Part shown: positions 42,301 through 52,755 of the stretch, one piece after another
Position numbering within the stretch: the first letter of the stretch is position 1
Layout of the letters: every line of letters begins with the position of its first letter
From: Mycolicibacterium holsaticum DSM 44478 = JCM 12374
GTDB taxonomy: Bacteria > Actinomycetota > Actinomycetes > Mycobacteriales > Mycobacteriaceae
Assembly: GCF_019645835.1 (NCBI RefSeq)
Contig: NZ_CP080998.1
Span: forward strand, 2,852,001 to 2,916,000
Length of the DNA: 64,000 bases
Direction: 5' to 3'
The notes under the pieces: model-generated
Told to the model about the DNA's origin: nothing
Databases searched by the model: none
Seen by the model: only the letters and a program-made list of their open reading frames with translations
Program-made: the position numbers and the translations under genes

Positions 42301-42884
42301 ATCAGCTCGAGGAAGAAATTGTCCGGCCCGAAGATCTCCCGCCATTTGGCGGCGGCCTCGAGCGCCTCCCGCTGATGGCCCAGCCGCAGCCGCGTCTGCA
42401 CCTCCCCGGACGGGCACCCGGTGGTGGCGATGATGCCCTCGGCATGTTCGGCGATGATCTCGGCGTCCATCCGCGACCACTTGCCCAACTGGCCCTCGAA
42501 CGACGCCAGCGACGACAGCTTGAACAGGTTGCGCAGCCCGGTCGCGTTCTCGGCGACCATCGTCATGTGGGTGTAGGACCCGCTGCCCGACACGTCGTCG
42601 CTCTTCTGGCTCGGATCGCCCCACAGCACGCGTTTCGTCTCGAACCTCGACGCCGGCGCGATATAGGCCTCCACGCCGATGATCGGCTTGATGCCGACCT
42701 CGGTCGCCTTGTTGTAGAACTCGCTGGCGCCGAACATGTTTCCGTGATCGGTCATGCCGACCGCGGGCATCTCCAGCCGCTGCGCCTCGGTCAGCATCGG
42801 GGTGATCTTCGCGGCGCCGTCCAGCATCGAGTACTCGGTGTGGTTGTGGAGGTGGACGAAGGACCGCGAATACGAACCGCTCAT
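39342..42884 (-). CDS. dnaE1: DNA polymerase III alpha subunit
   Basis: DnaE1 (1180 residues) is the replicative polymerase. The N-terminal PHP domain begins [16 protein letters not shown] and includes the [10 protein letters not shown] motif. The catalytic core contains [16 protein letters not shown] with the acidic residues, [14 protein letters not shown] and [26 protein letters not shown]. An OB-fold region ([38 protein letters not shown]) is near the C-terminus. The length matches the family with no intein. The ATG at 42884 is standard. Confidence 0.97.
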   Translation of the reverse strand: MSGSYSRSFVHLHNHTEYSMLDGAAKITPMLTEAQRLEMPAVGMTDHGNMFGASEFYNKATEVGIKPIIGVEAYIAPASRFETKRVLWGDPSQKSDDVSGSGSYTHMTMVAENATGLRNLFKLSSLASFEGQLGKWSRMDAEIIAEHAEGIIATTGCPSGEVQTRLRLGHQREALEAAAKWREIFGPDNFFLELMDHGLDIERRVREGLLEIGQKLGIPPLATNDCHYVTRDAAQNHEALLCIQTGKTLSDPNRFKFDGDGYFLKSAAEMRALWDDQIPGACDATLLIAERVSSYAEVWEQRDRMPTFPVPEGHDQASWLRREVDAGLARRFPAGVSQEYVDRAAYEIDVICAKGYPSYFLIVADLINYARSVDIRVGPGRGSAAGSLVAYALRITDIDPIEHGLLFERFLNPERASMPDIDIDFDDRRRGEMVRYAAERWGNDRVAQVITFGTIKTKAALKDAARVHYGQPGFAIADRITKALPPPIMAKDIPVAGITDPNHERYKEAAEVRNLIDTDPDVRTIYETARGLEGLVRNAGVHACAVIMSSEPLIDAIPLWKRPQDGAVITGWDYPSCEEIGLLKMDFLGLRNLTIIGDALENIRANRGIDLNLDTVAMDDPATYELLGRGDTLGVFQLDGGPMRDLLRRMQPTGFEDIVAVLALYRPGPMGMNAHNDYADRKNGRQGIKPIHPELEDALRDILAETYGLIVYQEQIMRIAQKVAGYSLARADILRKAMGKKKREVLDKEYEGFSDGMKANGFSAAAIKALWDTVLPFADYAFNKSHAAGYGLVSYWTAYLKANYPAEYMAGLLTSVGDDKDKAAVYLSDCRRLGITVLPPDVNESAVNFASVGEDIRYGLGAVRNVGANVVASLINTRTAKGKYIDFSDYLNKIEIAACNKKVTESLIKAGAFDSLGHPRKGLFLVHTDAVDSVLGTKKAEAMGQFDLFGGADTATDAVFTIKVPDEEWEDKHKLALEREMLGLYVSGHPLNGIAHLLTAQVDTQIPAILDGDVANDTQVRVGGILASVNRRVNKNGLPWASAQLEDLTGGIEVLFFPQTYSTFGAEIADDAVVLVGAKVAIRDDRISLIANELVVPDFSNAVLDRPLAVSLPTRQCTVDKVSALKQVLARHPGTSQVHLRLISGERITTLELDSSLRVTPSSALMGDLKALLGPGCLGG

Positions 42885-42962
42885 AGGCAGGCCAGTCTAT
42901 GGCCGCGCTCCGACACTTCCCGGCGTGTCGCGCTGCGTGTCTCTGGACGGCCTGCCGAACCC

Positions 42963-43646
42963 CTATTCCGCGTCGGTTTCGGCCCACCTGCGGGCCACGC
43001 CGACAGTGAGCGGACGCGCCGATGCCGCGCCGTCCAGCAATCCACCTTTGAGGAGTCGATGTAGTTGCTTGGCAATGTCATTGGCGTCGTTGGTCGAGTG
43101 TACGAAGCCGGCGAAGAAGCCCATCCCCCAGCACATCGCGGACAGCATGTCGGCGACGGCACCGGCGTCGGTGCCGTCGGGGATCTCGCCGCACCGGACC
43201 GCGTCCTCGATCATCCAGCGGTAGAACCCGCTCACCGCGTCGGCGAGGGGCGACCTGCCGTCGCGCAGCGAGGGATTTCGGTGCAGTTCCAGCCGCGACG
43301 CGATGATGAACCGGGTGACCGACCCGTCCGACGCGTCCGACCGGCGCGCGGCGTCGACGAACGCCGCCAGTTGTTTCAGCAGGCCGCGTTCGCGCTTGGC
43401 CCCCGCAATGCAAACGGCGACGTACGCATGCGCCTGCTCGGCCAACTCGTCGTAGATCTGCTCTTTGGTGTCGAAGTAGTAGTGCATGGTCGGGCGACTG
43501 AACCCGGCGCGCTGGGCGATGGCCTGGAACGTCGCCGCTTCGTAGCCACGTTCGTTGATCACGTGGCGGGCGGCGCGCAGGATGTTCGCGCGCGTCTCGG
43601 CCGAATCGGTCCCGGACGGCCGACCACGCCCGCGTCGATCCGACAC
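42963..43646 (-). CDS. TetR-family transcriptional regulator
   Basis: A 227-residue TetR protein. The HTH is ETRANILRAARHVINERGYEAATFQAIAQRAGFSRPTMHYYFDTKEQIYDEL (about residues 15-66). The rest is a helical ligand-binding domain of unknown specificity. I take the GTG at 43646 (VSDRRGRGRPSG) as start; the frame is open to 43673 with other possible starts. It lies 78 bp upstream of dnaE1 on the same strand, but an effect on dnaE1 is not suggested by the sequence. Confidence 0.88.
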   Translation of the reverse strand: MSDRRGRGRPSGTDSAETRANILRAARHVINERGYEAATFQAIAQRAGFSRPTMHYYFDTKEQIYDELAEQAHAYVAVCIAGAKRERGLLKQLAAFVDAARRSDASDGSVTRFIIASRLELHRNPSLRDGRSPLADAVSGFYRWMIEDAVRCGEIPDGTDAGAVADMLSAMCWGMGFFAGFVHSTNDANDIAKQLHRLLKGGLLDGAASARPLTVGVARRWAETDAE

Positions 43647-43723
43647 GGGCTGGCTCCGACAGGTCACGAGCAAACGCTATGGCATTGCTGATTCAAGGTC
43701 AACAGCAACGATCTTGTGGCGGG

Positions 43724-44638
43724 TTACGGGTTAGCTGGCTCGGCGGTCGGCGTGGGCGCACGCCGATCGACTGTGGCGCGGCGCACCGCGTCGACGCTGA
43801 ACACCAGCAGCGCCGTCCAGATCAGCCCGAAACCCAGCCAGCGCGCCGGCGGCATCGGCTCACCGCCGACGGCCACGCCCCAGGCCATCTGAAGGGCCGG
43901 GTTCAGGTAGAACAGCACGCCGAGCGTCACCAGCGGCAGGCGTTGCGCGGCAGCGGCGAAGAGCAGCAACGGGATTGCCGTCACCGGCCCGGCCAGCAAC
44001 AGCAACGCCGCCTGATCGGGTCCCTGGTTGACGAAGTGCGCGTGCTCGGCGACCTGCAACCACACCAGGTAGCCGACCGCGAGCGGCAGCCCCCACAGCG
44101 TCTCGACCGTCACGCTCACCCGCGGGTCGGCGTCGACCACCTTCTTGATCAGCCCGTACAGCGCGAACGACACGGCCAGCACCAGCGCGATGTACGGCGG
44201 CTCGCCCACCTCGGCGGTCAGGATCGCGACCGCGACGACTGCCAGCGCCAACGCGACCAGCTGCCAGCGGCCCAGCCGCTCGCGGAAGATCACCACCCCC
44301 AACGCCACGCTGATCAGCGGGTTGATGAAGTATCCGAGCGCGGCGTCGACCACGTGCCCGTGGGTGACCGCCCAGATGTAGGTGCCCCAGTTCGTCGCGA
44401 TGAACACCGCCGCGGCCAGCAACTGCAGCCAGGCGCGGCCGCTGAGCCGACGCAGGTCACCGAGCCGGCGGGTGAGCGCGAGGATCACCAGCAGGAACAC
44501 CGCGCTCCACACGAAGCGGTGCGCGAGGATCTCGGTGGCGGTCGCCGGCAGCAGCAGCAGGAAGAACCCCGGGCACAGCCCCCACCAGACATACGCGCCG
44601 ACCCCGAACAGCAGCCCGGACCGGCGCGGCTGGGTCAC
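43724..44638 (-). CDS. rarD: EamA-family transporter RarD
   Basis: A 304-residue, ten-TM permease of the drug/metabolite transporter superfamily. RarD-type features: [15 protein letters not shown] at the N-terminus, [55 protein letters not shown] and ALYGLIKK. The substrate is unknown. The GTG at 44638 overlaps the RluD-type gene stop by 4 bp, so it belongs to the lspA-rluD-rarD transcript. Confidence 0.9.
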   Translation of the reverse strand: MTQPRRSGLLFGVGAYVWWGLCPGFFLLLLPATATEILAHRFVWSAVFLLVILALTRRLGDLRRLSGRAWLQLLAAAVFIATNWGTYIWAVTHGHVVDAALGYFINPLISVALGVVIFRERLGRWQLVALALAVVAVAILTAEVGEPPYIALVLAVSFALYGLIKKVVDADPRVSVTVETLWGLPLAVGYLVWLQVAEHAHFVNQGPDQAALLLLAGPVTAIPLLLFAAAAQRLPLVTLGVLFYLNPALQMAWGVAVGGEPMPPARWLGFGLIWTALLVFSVDAVRRATVDRRAPTPTAEPANP

Positions 44639-45564
44639 AGTTCGTGATTGCGCAGCACGTCGAGGGCGTGCTGCAGATCGGCAGGGTATGGACTGGTGAT
44701 CTCCACGCGCCGGCCGTCGGCGGGATGCGCGAAGGCCAACGACCGGGCGTGCAGCCACTGACGGTTCAGGTCAAGGCGTTTTGCCAGCGTCGGGTCCGCG
44801 CCGTAGGTGAGGTCGCCGACGCACGGATGGTGCAGGGCCGCAAAGTGCACGCGGATCTGGTGGGTGCGCCCGGTTTCCAGCTCGATGTCGAGCAGGCTCG
44901 CGGCCTGGTGGGCCTCGAGGGTGTCGTAGTGGGTGATGCTGTGCCTGCCGTGTTCGGTGACGGCGAACTTCCAGTCGTGCCCGCGGTGGCGGCCGATCGG
45001 CGCGTCGATGGTGCCGCTCGACGGGTCGGGATGCCCTTGTACCAGTGCGTGGTAACGCTTTTCGACGGTGCGTTGTTTGAACGCGCGTTTCAGCACGGTG
45101 TATGCCCGTTCGGACAGCGCCACCACCATGACGCCCGAGGTACCGACGTCCAGACGGTGCACGATGCCCTGGCGTTCGTGGATGCCCGACGTGCTGATGC
45201 GAAACCCCGCTGCGGCCAGCCCGCCCAGCACCGTCGGACCGCTCCATCCGACGGTGGCGTGGGCGGCGACGCCGGGCGGTTTGTCGACGGCGACGATGTC
45301 GGCGTCCGAGTACAGGATCGACATGCCGTCGATCTCGACGGGCGTATTCTGCACCGGCTCAGGGGCTTCCGGCAACTGCACGTCCAGCCAGGCCCCGGCG
45401 GTCAGCTTGTCGGACTTGCCGGCCCGCGCACCGTCGAGGTTGATACCGCCCTCTTCGGCCATGGCCGCCACCGCGGTGCGCGACAAACCGAGCAGCCGCG
45501 CCAACCCGGCGTCCACGCGCATTCCGGCCAGCCCGTCGGGGACCGGCATCGAACGGCTGACCAT
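44635..45564 (-). CDS. RluA/RluD-family pseudouridine synthase
   Basis: A 309-residue RNA pseudouridine synthase. The N-terminal S4-like region is [31 protein letters not shown], and the catalytic motif is [16 protein letters not shown] (HRLD). [26 protein letters not shown] is a further family block. By analogy it modifies 23S rRNA, but the exact site is not predictable. The ATG at 45564 overlaps the lspA stop (TGATG). Synteny fits M. tuberculosis Rv1540. Confidence 0.94.
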   Translation of the reverse strand: MVSRSMPVPDGLAGMRVDAGLARLLGLSRTAVAAMAEEGGINLDGARAGKSDKLTAGAWLDVQLPEAPEPVQNTPVEIDGMSILYSDADIVAVDKPPGVAAHATVGWSGPTVLGGLAAAGFRISTSGIHERQGIVHRLDVGTSGVMVVALSERAYTVLKRAFKQRTVEKRYHALVQGHPDPSSGTIDAPIGRHRGHDWKFAVTEHGRHSITHYDTLEAHQAASLLDIELETGRTHQIRVHFAALHHPCVGDLTYGADPTLAKRLDLNRQWLHARSLAFAHPADGRRVEITSPYPADLQHALDVLRNHEL

Positions 45565-46169
45565 CAGCCGCCTTCGTCGGCCGACGTGCGCCGGCCCACG
45601 GTGTCGAAGTCGAACCCGAACAGCGACAGCACCACCAGCAGGATCGCCCCGCCGACCACCGAGGGGTCGGCCACGTTGAACACCGGCCACCAGCCAATCG
45701 ACAGGAAGTCGACCACGTGACCGTGCAGCGGCCCCGGCGAGCGGAAGAACCGGTCGACCAGGTTGCCCATCGCGCCGCCGAGGATCATGCCGAGCCCGAC
45801 CGCCCACCACGGCGACACCAGGCGGCGGCCCATCCAGATGATGCCGATCACCACGCCGGTCGCGATCAACGTCAGCACCCACGTGTAACCGGTGGCCATC
45901 GAGAACGCCGCCCCGGAGTTGCGCACCAAGGTCCAGGTCACGGTGTCGCCGATGATTGAAACCGGCTGACCTGGGGTGAGAAGTCTCACCGCCAGCACTT
46001 TGGTGATGATGTCGGCCGCCAGCACCACCCCGGCGACGGTGAGCAGCATGCGCAGCCGGCGCCTGGGCGCAGGCTGCGGCGCGTCGCCCTCGGGCGGTTC
46101 GGCGGGCCCACCCTCGTCGGTCACCGGCCGGGCCCCCGCGTCGCCCGGTCCCGAGGATTCATCAGTCAC
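45564..46169 (-). CDS. lspA: lipoprotein signal peptidase
   Basis: LspA (201 residues) cleaves the signal peptide of prolipoproteins after lipidation. It has a hydrophilic N-terminal extension of about 38 residues (Pro/Glu-rich), then four membrane segments. The two catalytic aspartates are in GNLVDRFF and [11 protein letters not shown], and NSGAAFSMA is conserved. The GTG start at 46169 sits at the very edge of a GGGGGAG run. It is divergent from ansA and heads lspA-rluD-rarD. Confidence 0.95.
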   Translation of the reverse strand: MTDESSGPGDAGARPVTDEGGPAEPPEGDAPQPAPRRRLRMLLTVAGVVLAADIITKVLAVRLLTPGQPVSIIGDTVTWTLVRNSGAAFSMATGYTWVLTLIATGVVIGIIWMGRRLVSPWWAVGLGMILGGAMGNLVDRFFRSPGPLHGHVVDFLSIGWWPVFNVADPSVVGGAILLVVLSLFGFDFDTVGRRTSADEGG

Positions 46170-46194
46170 TCCCCCATCATTCCAAAGTTTCTAT

Positions 46195-46209
46195 GCGGAA
46201 GAATTCCGC
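46195..46209. promoter_or_regulatory. short palindrome between lspA and ansA
   Basis: GCGGAA-GAA-TTCCGC is a perfect 6-bp inverted repeat ending 2 bp before the ansA ATG, in a 42-bp divergent gap. It could be a regulator site or chance. Confidence 0.35.
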
Positions 46210-46211
46210 CC

Positions 46212-47129
46212 ATGGCTGGCCTCCTCGTCGTGACCACCGGCGGCACCATCGCCGCAAGCGCCGGCGACGACGGAATCAAGCGTCCGTCGCGCAGCGGCGC
46301 GGACCTGACCTCGGGTCTGGACGTCGAGGTCGTCGACCTGATGGCCGTCGACAGCTCCCAGCTGACACCGGCGGACTGGGACCGGATCCGCGCGGTGCTG
46401 CCCGGGGACGCCGCGGGTGTCGTGATCACCCACGGAACCGACACCATGGAGGAGACGGCGCTGTGGCTGGAGCTCACCTACGACGGCGCGGTGCCGGTGG
46501 TGCTCACCGGTGCGCAACGCAGCGCCGACGCTGCCGACGCCGACGGGCCTGCCAACCTTCGTGACGCGCTGACCGTCGCGGCCAGCCCGGCGGCACGCGG
46601 TCTGGGTGTCGCGGTGAGCTTCGCGGGTACCGTCTGGCAGCCGCTGGGGCTGCAGAAGGTGACGACGGGCGATCTGCAGTGTTTCGACGGCCGCGCGGTC
46701 GGGGCGGTGGCGGACGGCGCCGTCACCCTGCACACCGCCAAAGAGCGGCCGTTTCTCGGTGAGCTGTCGGCGGAGAGCGCGCCGCGGGTCGACATCATCG
46801 CGACGTATCCGGGCGGGGACGCGGTGGCGCTGGATGCGTGTGTGGCCGCAGGAGCCCGCGGAATCGTGGTGGCGGCGCTCGGCGCAGGCAACGCCGGGCA
46901 GGCGCTGATCGAGGGGGTGCGTCGGCACTGCGGTGCCGGTGTCGCGGTGGCGGTGGCCACCCGGGTTCCCGGCGGCCGGGTCACCGCGAGCTACGGTCCC
47001 GGCGCAGCGCTCGTCGACGCGGGCGCGGTGGTGGTGCCGCGGCTGGCGGCCTCGCAGGCCCGGGTGCTGCTGATGGCCGCGCTGGCCGCCGATCGGCCCG
47101 TCGCGCAGACCTTCGCCCGCTGGGGCTGA
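46212..47129 (+). CDS. ansA: L-asparaginase
   Basis: AnsA (305 residues) hydrolyses asparagine to aspartate and ammonia. The two threonine motifs are present: [11 protein letters not shown] at the N-terminus and [18 protein letters not shown] (about residues 68-85), with [12 protein letters not shown] next. There is no signal peptide, so it is probably cytosolic. The ATG at 46212 is 42 bp from lspA. A secreted protein gene follows 12 bp downstream, likely on the same transcript. It is a full-length comparison for the remnant at 31402. Confidence 0.94.
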   Translation: MAGLLVVTTGGTIAASAGDDGIKRPSRSGADLTSGLDVEVVDLMAVDSSQLTPADWDRIRAVLPGDAAGVVITHGTDTMEETALWLELTYDGAVPVVLTGAQRSADAADADGPANLRDALTVAASPAARGLGVAVSFAGTVWQPLGLQKVTTGDLQCFDGRAVGAVADGAVTLHTAKERPFLGELSAESAPRVDIIATYPGGDAVALDACVAAGARGIVVAALGAGNAGQALIEGVRRHCGAGVAVAVATRVPGGRVTASYGPGAALVDAGAVVVPRLAASQARVLLMAALAADRPVAQTFARWG

Positions 47130-47141
47130 TAAAGAGGAACG

Positions 47142-47612
47142 GTGACTGTTCGTTGCGTCGCCATCGCCGCCGGGCTGGCCGGCCTGGCCCTGGCCGCGGC
47201 ACCGGTCGCGGTCGCCCAGCCGGCGCCCGACCTCAACGTCAAGGACATCCGCGACTACCCCGTGGCACAAGGCCGCTACAGCAGCCCCGGCGACTTCTAT
47301 TACGTCTTCTTCAAGACGCCGGACGGCCTGTCCTGCGGAATCGGACCGAACGGCGGTCCGGTGGGCTGCGACGCCGCACCGCCCGACGCGCCGCCGGGCA
47401 CCAACCAGACCGTCGTCAACAGCTGGGCGCCCGCGCAGTACCGCCACTCCGACATCGCCACATTCACCCGCGACGTCGACGTGCTGCCGGTGGGACACCG
47501 GCTGGAGAACTGGGGCGCGTCGTGTGCGGTCGAAGACGTGGGCGTGGTGCGCTGTGAGACCTACAACGCGCACGGGTTCATCCTGGCCACCAACTACGGC
47601 GAGCTCTGGTAG
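47142..47612 (+). CDS. secreted hypothetical protein
   Basis: A 156-residue exported protein. The signal peptide is about residues 1-25 ([26 protein letters not shown]). The mature part has four cysteines ([24 protein letters not shown]) that could form two disulphides, and ends [13 protein letters not shown]. No family with a known activity is recognised, though similar small exported proteins occur in mycobacteria. The GTG at 47142 has AAAGAGGA just upstream. Its 3' end overlaps dinX on the other strand by 19 bp. Confidence 0.82.
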   Translation: MTVRCVAIAAGLAGLALAAAPVAVAQPAPDLNVKDIRDYPVAQGRYSSPGDFYYVFFKTPDGLSCGIGPNGGPVGCDAAPPDAPPGTNQTVVNSWAPAQYRHSDIATFTRDVDVLPVGHRLENWGASCAVEDVGVVRCETYNAHGFILATNYGELW

Positions 47613-48958
47613 CGGCTGAGGTCGGCGAGGTAGTCCGACCAGTCCAGGCTGTCGACCGGGTTGGCGCGGGTGATGTCGGCGCTGTCGTCGGGAAATGTGC
47701 GCGCGATGCCTGGTCCGGTGGCGCGGGTCTCGAAGCGCACCGTCATCACCCCGTGCCCGGCGCCCTGGATCCAGCCGTGTCCGTGGTCGGTGTGCGTCAC
47801 GTCGTCGCCGATGCGCCAGGCCGGCGGCGTCGCCGCGACGTCGGTGAGCGTCGGCGGCAACTCGGTGCCCGACACCTCTTCGGCGACCACGTCGAGTTCG
47901 GGGAACAGTGACTCCTGGCGCACTTCGGACAGACCCGAAAAGCCCACTCCGACAAGGCGGATCGGTCCGATCTCGACGGGGTCCAGCAGCAGCCGCCGCG
48001 CGGTGGCGATCAGGGTGGCGGCGTCGACGGTGGCGTAGGGCAGCGTCGCCGAACGGGTGAGGATGCTCATGTCGGATTTGCGCAGCTTGACGGTCACGGT
48101 GCGCGCGCCGCGGCCGTCCTTTTCCAGCCGGGTGTGCGCGTGTTCGCCGATGGAAGCGACCGCCTCACGCAGCTGGTCCAGCGTGGTCAGGTCGGTGGGA
48201 AAGGTGGATTCGGCGCTGAGCTGTTTGGCGGGCGCGTTCTCGGCGACGGGCCGCTCGTCGATGCCCTGGGCGAGCCGGTGCAACGCGGGCCCGACGGTGC
48301 CGCCGAGGATGTTGGCGGCCTCGGCGTCGCTGAGCGCGGCGAACGAGCCGATGGTCTCGATGCCGAGCCGGTGCAGCTTCTCCTCGGCGACCGGCCCGAT
48401 GCCCCACAGCCGGCGCACCGGCAACCCGTCGAGCACGACGCGTTCCTCTGCGCGGCGCACCACCCGCACACCGTCGGGCTTGGCCAGGTCAGAGGCGATC
48501 TTGGCGACCTGCTTTCCCGATCCGGCGCCGACGGAGGCCACCAGCCCGGTGACGTCGAACACCTTGGCCTTCAACGCCCGGCAGAACTCCTCCACCTGGT
48601 CGCCCGTGGCGCCGGCCAGCTCGGCGGGCTCACCGAACGCTTCGTCGAACGAAAGCTGTTCCAGCACAGGCACGACCCGGCGCACGGTGTCGAACACGCG
48701 TCGGCTCGCCACCCCGTAGACCACGCCGCGCGGCGGCAACACCACCGCGGACACGCCGACCAGCCGGCGGGCCTGGTGCATCGGCATCGCCGAGCGCGCG
48801 CCGAACACCCGCGACTCGTAGCTCGCCCCCGCGACGACGCCGCGTCCGCCGAGCCCGCCCACCAGGACCGGCCGGCCGCGCAGCGTGGGACGGGTCAGCT
48901 GCTCGACCGACGCGAAGAACGCGTCCATGTCGAGGTGCAGCACCCAACGACCGTCCAC
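47594..48958 (-). CDS. dinX: DNA polymerase IV (Y-family)
   Basis: A 454-residue Y-family polymerase for lesion bypass. Motifs: [18 protein letters not shown] with metal-binding aspartates, [35 protein letters not shown] with the second acidic pair, and [23 protein letters not shown]. The C-terminal little-finger region follows, with the LFPELDVV segment possibly binding the sliding clamp. The GTG at 48958 is preceded by TAGCAT (48972-48967) with 8 nt between, giving a near-leaderless mRNA. It matches dinX (Rv1537) by position next to ileS. Confidence 0.94.
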   Translation of the reverse strand: MDGRWVLHLDMDAFFASVEQLTRPTLRGRPVLVGGLGGRGVVAGASYESRVFGARSAMPMHQARRLVGVSAVVLPPRGVVYGVASRRVFDTVRRVVPVLEQLSFDEAFGEPAELAGATGDQVEEFCRALKAKVFDVTGLVASVGAGSGKQVAKIASDLAKPDGVRVVRRAEERVVLDGLPVRRLWGIGPVAEEKLHRLGIETIGSFAALSDAEAANILGGTVGPALHRLAQGIDERPVAENAPAKQLSAESTFPTDLTTLDQLREAVASIGEHAHTRLEKDGRGARTVTVKLRKSDMSILTRSATLPYATVDAATLIATARRLLLDPVEIGPIRLVGVGFSGLSEVRQESLFPELDVVAEEVSGTELPPTLTDVAATPPAWRIGDDVTHTDHGHGWIQGAGHGVMTVRFETRATGPGIARTFPDDSADITRANPVDSLDWSDYLADLSRYQSSP

Positions 48959-48992
48959 ATCTGGTGATGCTATTGGGCCGTGACATCCTGGC

Positions 48993-49214
48993 GTGGTGGC
49001 TAGGGATGAGGTGGCGATCACCGACGACACCATCCGGCTCGGCCAGTTCCTCAAGCTCGCCGGGCTGATCGATTCGGGCGCCGACGCCAAGGCCGTCATC
49101 GCCAACGGTCTGGTTTGCGTCAACGACGAGGTCGAGCGCAGACGCGGCAGGAAGCTGCATCCCGGTGACGAGGTTTCGATCGCCGGGCGCACCGCGGTGG
49201 TCGCCGGCGGCTGA
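48993..49214 (+). CDS. RNA-binding S4-domain protein
   Basis: A 73-residue protein that is almost entirely one S4 domain: [52 protein letters not shown]. Such YbcJ/Hsp15-like proteins bind structured RNA; the target is unknown. The GTG at 48993 begins the frame. It is divergent from dinX with 34 bp between. Confidence 0.88.
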   Translation: MVARDEVAITDDTIRLGQFLKLAGLIDSGADAKAVIANGLVCVNDEVERRRGRKLHPGDEVSIAGRTAVVAGG

Positions 49215-49228
49215 TGTGCGGGCCTTGG

Positions 49229-49289
49229 GCCGAGTGTGGGGTTAAATCACGCAAAATCGCGAGACGCGTACATCTAGCCAACACTCGGC
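49229..49289. repeat. 61-bp imperfect palindrome between the S4 gene and ileS
   Basis: Outer arms GCCGAGTGT (49229-49237) and ACACTCGGC (49281-49289) are perfect reverse complements; the interior is also partly symmetric, with inner arms containing ACGC and CGCG-AGA-CGCG. It ends 7 bp before the ileS stop. It may act as a bidirectional terminator or belong to a dispersed intergenic repeat family. Confidence 0.6.
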
Positions 49290-49295
49290 GCAAAG

Positions 49296-52200
49296 TTAGT
49301 TCTTCGGGACCTCGTTCCTTCTCCGGAGCCGGAACGGGTAGCCGTCGCCCACAGTTCCAGTTATCCATTCGTCGTCGCCGAGACTTAGGGCACCGCTGAC
49401 CATGTCGAGCCCTGAGTCATCCTGTGCGCGGAGCCGCAGACTCGGATCGGGCTTGATAGTGAAGCGGGTCGCCAACAACTCATTGGCGATGAGATCCTTC
49501 AGGTCCTCGCGCCAACCACTGGGAAATCCTCGAACGGTCAACTCCAATTCGATGCGGTCGCCGATATCGAGACCGCCGCGCCGCCGGGCTTCCTGAAACT
49601 CGCGAATCATGTCGCGCGCCCAGCCCTCGGCTTCCAACTCCGGGGTCAGCGTGGCGTCCAGCACCACCAGCCCGGCGCCGTCGGGCAGCGCCGCGGTGTA
49701 GTCGGGGTCGGCCGCCACCAGCCGCGAGCTGTACTCCTCGGGTTGCAGCACCGCCGGCCCGGCGCTCAACGTCCCGTCGGGGTTGGCGACGGCCTCGCCC
49801 GCCTTGACCGCCTTGATCGCGGCCTGCACGTCCTTGCCGAGCCGCGGGCCGGCCACCTTCGCGTTGACGGTGAGCTCGAAGCGACCGTACGCCGCGATGT
49901 CGTCGCTCAACTCCACCGCCTTGACGTTGAGCTCGTCGGCGATGAGATCGGCGAAGGGCCGCAGCCGTTGCGGGTTCTCCACCGCCACAGTCAGTTTCGG
50001 CAACGGCAACCGCACCCGCAGCTTCTTGGCCTTGCGCAACGACGATCCCGCCGAGGCCACCTCGCGGACCAGGTCCATGGTGGCGACGAGTTCGGGGTCG
50101 GAAGGCAGCAGGTCGGCCTGCGGCCAGTCGGTCAGGTGCACCGAGCGCTCCCCCGTCACGCCGCGCCAGATCACCTCGGTGGTCAACGGCAGCAGCGGTG
50201 CGGCCAACCGGGAGGTGACCTCCAGCACCGTGTGCAGCGTGTCGATGGCTTCGGGATCCTCCTCCCAGAACCGCGACCGCGACCGGCGGACATACCAATT
50301 CGTCAGCGCGTCGGTGAACTGGCGCAGCTCGTCGCAGGCCCCGGAGATGTCGCAGCCGTCCAGGGCCTCGGTGAGATCGTCACGCAGCACGGCGAGCTTG
50401 GCCAGGATGTAGCGGTCCAGCACATGCTTGGACTCGGTGCGCCACGTGCCCTTCTTCGGCGCGTACAGGCACAGGAACGTGTAGGCGTTCCACAGCGGCA
50501 GCAACACCTGGCGTACGCCCTCGCGGATGCCCTGCTCGGTGACGATGAGGTTGCCGCCGCGCAAGATCGGTGAGGCCATCAGGAACCAGCGCATCGCGTC
50601 GGAACCGTCGCGGTCGAACACCTCGGTGACATCGGGGTAGTTGCGCAGCGACTTGCTCATCTTCTGGCCGTCGTTACCCAGCACGATGCCATGTGCCACA
50701 CAGGTTTTGAACGCGGGCTTGTCGAACAGCGCGGTGGCCAGCACGTGCAGCGTGTAGAACCAGCCGCGGGTCTGGCCGATGTACTCGACGATGAAGTCGC
50801 CCGGGAAGTGCGGCTCCTCCGCCCCCCGCCCCGTGAACCAGTCGGCGTTCTCGAACGGATAGTGCACCTGCGCGAACGGCATCGACCCCGAGTCGAACCA
50901 CACGTCGAGCACATCCTCGATGCGCCGCATGGTCGAGCGGCCGGTGGGATCGTCGGGGTTGGGCCGGGTCAACTCGTCGATGTAGGGCCGGTGCAGGTTG
51001 TCGGGGCGCACCCCGAAATCGCGCTCCAGCTCGTCGAGGCTGCCGTAGACGTCGATCCGCGGATATGCCGGATCGTCGGACTTCCACACCGGAATCGGGG
51101 TGCCCCAGTAGCGGTTCCGTGAGATCGACCAGTCCCTGGCACCGGCCAGCCACTTGCCGAACTGACCGTCCTTGACGTGCTCGGGATACCACGTGATGTC
51201 CTGGTTCAGCTCGACCATGCGGTCGCGGAACTCGGTCACCTTGATGAACCACGACGACACCGCCCGGTAGATCAGCGGGTTGCGGCACCGCCAGCAGTGC
51301 GGATAGGAGTGGTCGTAGGTCTCGTGGCGCAGCAGCACCGCGCCGTTCACCGCGGCAGGCCCGCCCTGGTTCTTCAGGTCGCGGATGATCTGTGGGTTGG
51401 CGTCGAAGACGTGCTGGCCGGCGTAGTCCGGCACGGTGTCGTCAAAACGCCCCCTGGCATCGACCGGGGTGACGGCGACGATGCCCGCGGCCCGGGCGGT
51501 GGCCATATCGTCCTCGCCGTAGGCCGGTGCCATGTGCACGATGCCGGTGCCGTCCTCGGTGCTGACGAAGTCGGCGGGCAGCACCGCAAACGCGTTGCCT
51601 GCGTCGGCGGTGAAGTACGGGAACGGCGGCAGATAGCGCACACCGATCAGGTCGCGGCCCGCGACGGTGCCCAGCACCTCGGGCTCCTCGCCGAGTTCGC
51701 GTGCGTATGCCGCGACCCGCGCCTGCGCCAGCACGTAGCGCCTGCCGTCGAGTCCCCGGACATGGACGTAGGCGACGTCCGGGTTGACCGCGACCGCCTG
51801 GTTGGACGGCAGCGTCCACGGCGTGGTGGTCCAGATCAGCAGGTACGCGCCCGCAAGCTCGGAGCGCGGCCCGCCGGCGACCCGAAAGCCCACGGTGATC
51901 GCCGGGTCCTGCCTGCTCTGGTAGACGTCGTCGTCCATCCGCAACTCGTGGCTGGACAGCGGCGTCTCGTCGTTCCAGCAGTACGGCAACACGCGGTTGC
52001 CTTCGTAGGCAAGGCCCTTGTCCCAGAGCTGTTTGAACGCCCAGATCACCGACTCCATGAAGCCGATGTCGAGGGTCTTGTAGTCGTTGTCGAAGTCCAC
52101 CCAGCGGGCCTGGCGGGTGACGTAGGCCCGCCATTCGTCGGTGTACTTGAGCACCGAGGCCCGGCAGGCGTCGTTGAACTTCTCGATGCCCATCTCTTCG

Positions 52201-52532
52201 ATCTGCGCCTTGTCGGTGATGCCGAGCTGGCGCTGCACCTCGAGTTCGGCGGGTAGGCCGTGGGTGTCCCAGCCGAACCGGCGCTCCACCTTGTAGCCGC
52301 GCATGGTGCGGTACCGCGGCACGATGTCCTTGACGTAGCCGGTGAGCAGGTGCCCGTAGTGCGGCAGGCCGTTGGCGAACGGCGGGCCGTCGTAGAACAC
52401 GTACTCCGGTGCGTCGGCGCGGCGGGCGATGCTGGCGCGGAACGTGTCGTCGCGGTCCCAGTAGGAAAGCACGTCGGATTCCAGCGCCGGGAAGTTCGGC
52501 GCTCCGCTGCTCGGCTTCGGATAGGCGGTCAC
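49296..52532 (-). CDS. ileS: isoleucyl-tRNA synthetase
   Basis: IleS (1078 residues) charges tRNA-Ile. Class I signatures are [24 protein letters not shown] (HxGH) and [13 protein letters not shown] (KMSKS), with the CP1 editing domain between and [11 protein letters not shown] typical. The C-terminal part ends in an extra stretch after [22 protein letters not shown] that differs from the M. tuberculosis protein as I recall it and is longer by about 35 residues. The GTG at 52532 ([17 protein letters not shown]) is chosen; the frame runs further upstream into the leader. A T-box leader lies immediately upstream. Confidence 0.96.
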   Translation of the reverse strand: MTAYPKPSSGAPNFPALESDVLSYWDRDDTFRASIARRADAPEYVFYDGPPFANGLPHYGHLLTGYVKDIVPRYRTMRGYKVERRFGWDTHGLPAELEVQRQLGITDKAQIEEMGIEKFNDACRASVLKYTDEWRAYVTRQARWVDFDNDYKTLDIGFMESVIWAFKQLWDKGLAYEGNRVLPYCWNDETPLSSHELRMDDDVYQSRQDPAITVGFRVAGGPRSELAGAYLLIWTTTPWTLPSNQAVAVNPDVAYVHVRGLDGRRYVLAQARVAAYARELGEEPEVLGTVAGRDLIGVRYLPPFPYFTADAGNAFAVLPADFVSTEDGTGIVHMAPAYGEDDMATARAAGIVAVTPVDARGRFDDTVPDYAGQHVFDANPQIIRDLKNQGGPAAVNGAVLLRHETYDHSYPHCWRCRNPLIYRAVSSWFIKVTEFRDRMVELNQDITWYPEHVKDGQFGKWLAGARDWSISRNRYWGTPIPVWKSDDPAYPRIDVYGSLDELERDFGVRPDNLHRPYIDELTRPNPDDPTGRSTMRRIEDVLDVWFDSGSMPFAQVHYPFENADWFTGRGAEEPHFPGDFIVEYIGQTRGWFYTLHVLATALFDKPAFKTCVAHGIVLGNDGQKMSKSLRNYPDVTEVFDRDGSDAMRWFLMASPILRGGNLIVTEQGIREGVRQVLLPLWNAYTFLCLYAPKKGTWRTESKHVLDRYILAKLAVLRDDLTEALDGCDISGACDELRQFTDALTNWYVRRSRSRFWEEDPEAIDTLHTVLEVTSRLAAPLLPLTTEVIWRGVTGERSVHLTDWPQADLLPSDPELVATMDLVREVASAGSSLRKAKKLRVRLPLPKLTVAVENPQRLRPFADLIADELNVKAVELSDDIAAYGRFELTVNAKVAGPRLGKDVQAAIKAVKAGEAVANPDGTLSAGPAVLQPEEYSSRLVAADPDYTAALPDGAGLVVLDATLTPELEAEGWARDMIREFQEARRRGGLDIGDRIELELTVRGFPSGWREDLKDLIANELLATRFTIKPDPSLRLRAQDDSGLDMVSGALSLGDDEWITGTVGDGYPFRLRRRNEVPKN

Positions 52533-52739
52533 GGGTTTCCTGTGCCTTTCGTCGCAAGGCACGGGGACGACGTCGCGCGGTGCGCGAGCGCCGCGGTACC
52601 ACCCCGCTTGCGCGCCCCGCCTTCCCGACGATGCGCGCCGCTCAACTTCGGGCGATCACGGGCCCACCCGTTCGGTTCTACTTGGCTGGTTCAGCTGTTC
52701 TTCCGAAAGCTCCCCGGTGATGGCCGGATCGACGCCGAT
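52533..52739 (-). promoter_or_regulatory. T-box riboswitch leader of ileS
   Basis: The ileS leader of about 207 nt contains GGTGGTACCGCGG (plus-strand positions 52591-52603), the core T-box sequence that pairs with the uncharged tRNA acceptor end. An ATC codon at 52721-52719, in the upstream hairpin region, is a candidate specifier for tRNA-Ile. Actinobacterial ileS T-boxes are known to work by controlling translation, freeing the ribosome site when uncharged tRNA-Ile binds. The mechanism here is inferred from that. Exact stem boundaries were not folded. Confidence 0.9.
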
Positions 52740-52745
52740 GAGCCG

Positions 52746-52751
52746 ATTCTA
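52746..52751 (-). promoter_or_regulatory. -10 box of the ileS T-box transcript
   Basis: TAGAAT on the minus strand (plus-strand ATTCTA) puts the transcript start near 52739. The promoter lies just before the stop of the upstream gene at 52756, so ileS has its own promoter. Confidence 0.65.
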
Positions 52752-52755
52752 ATGG

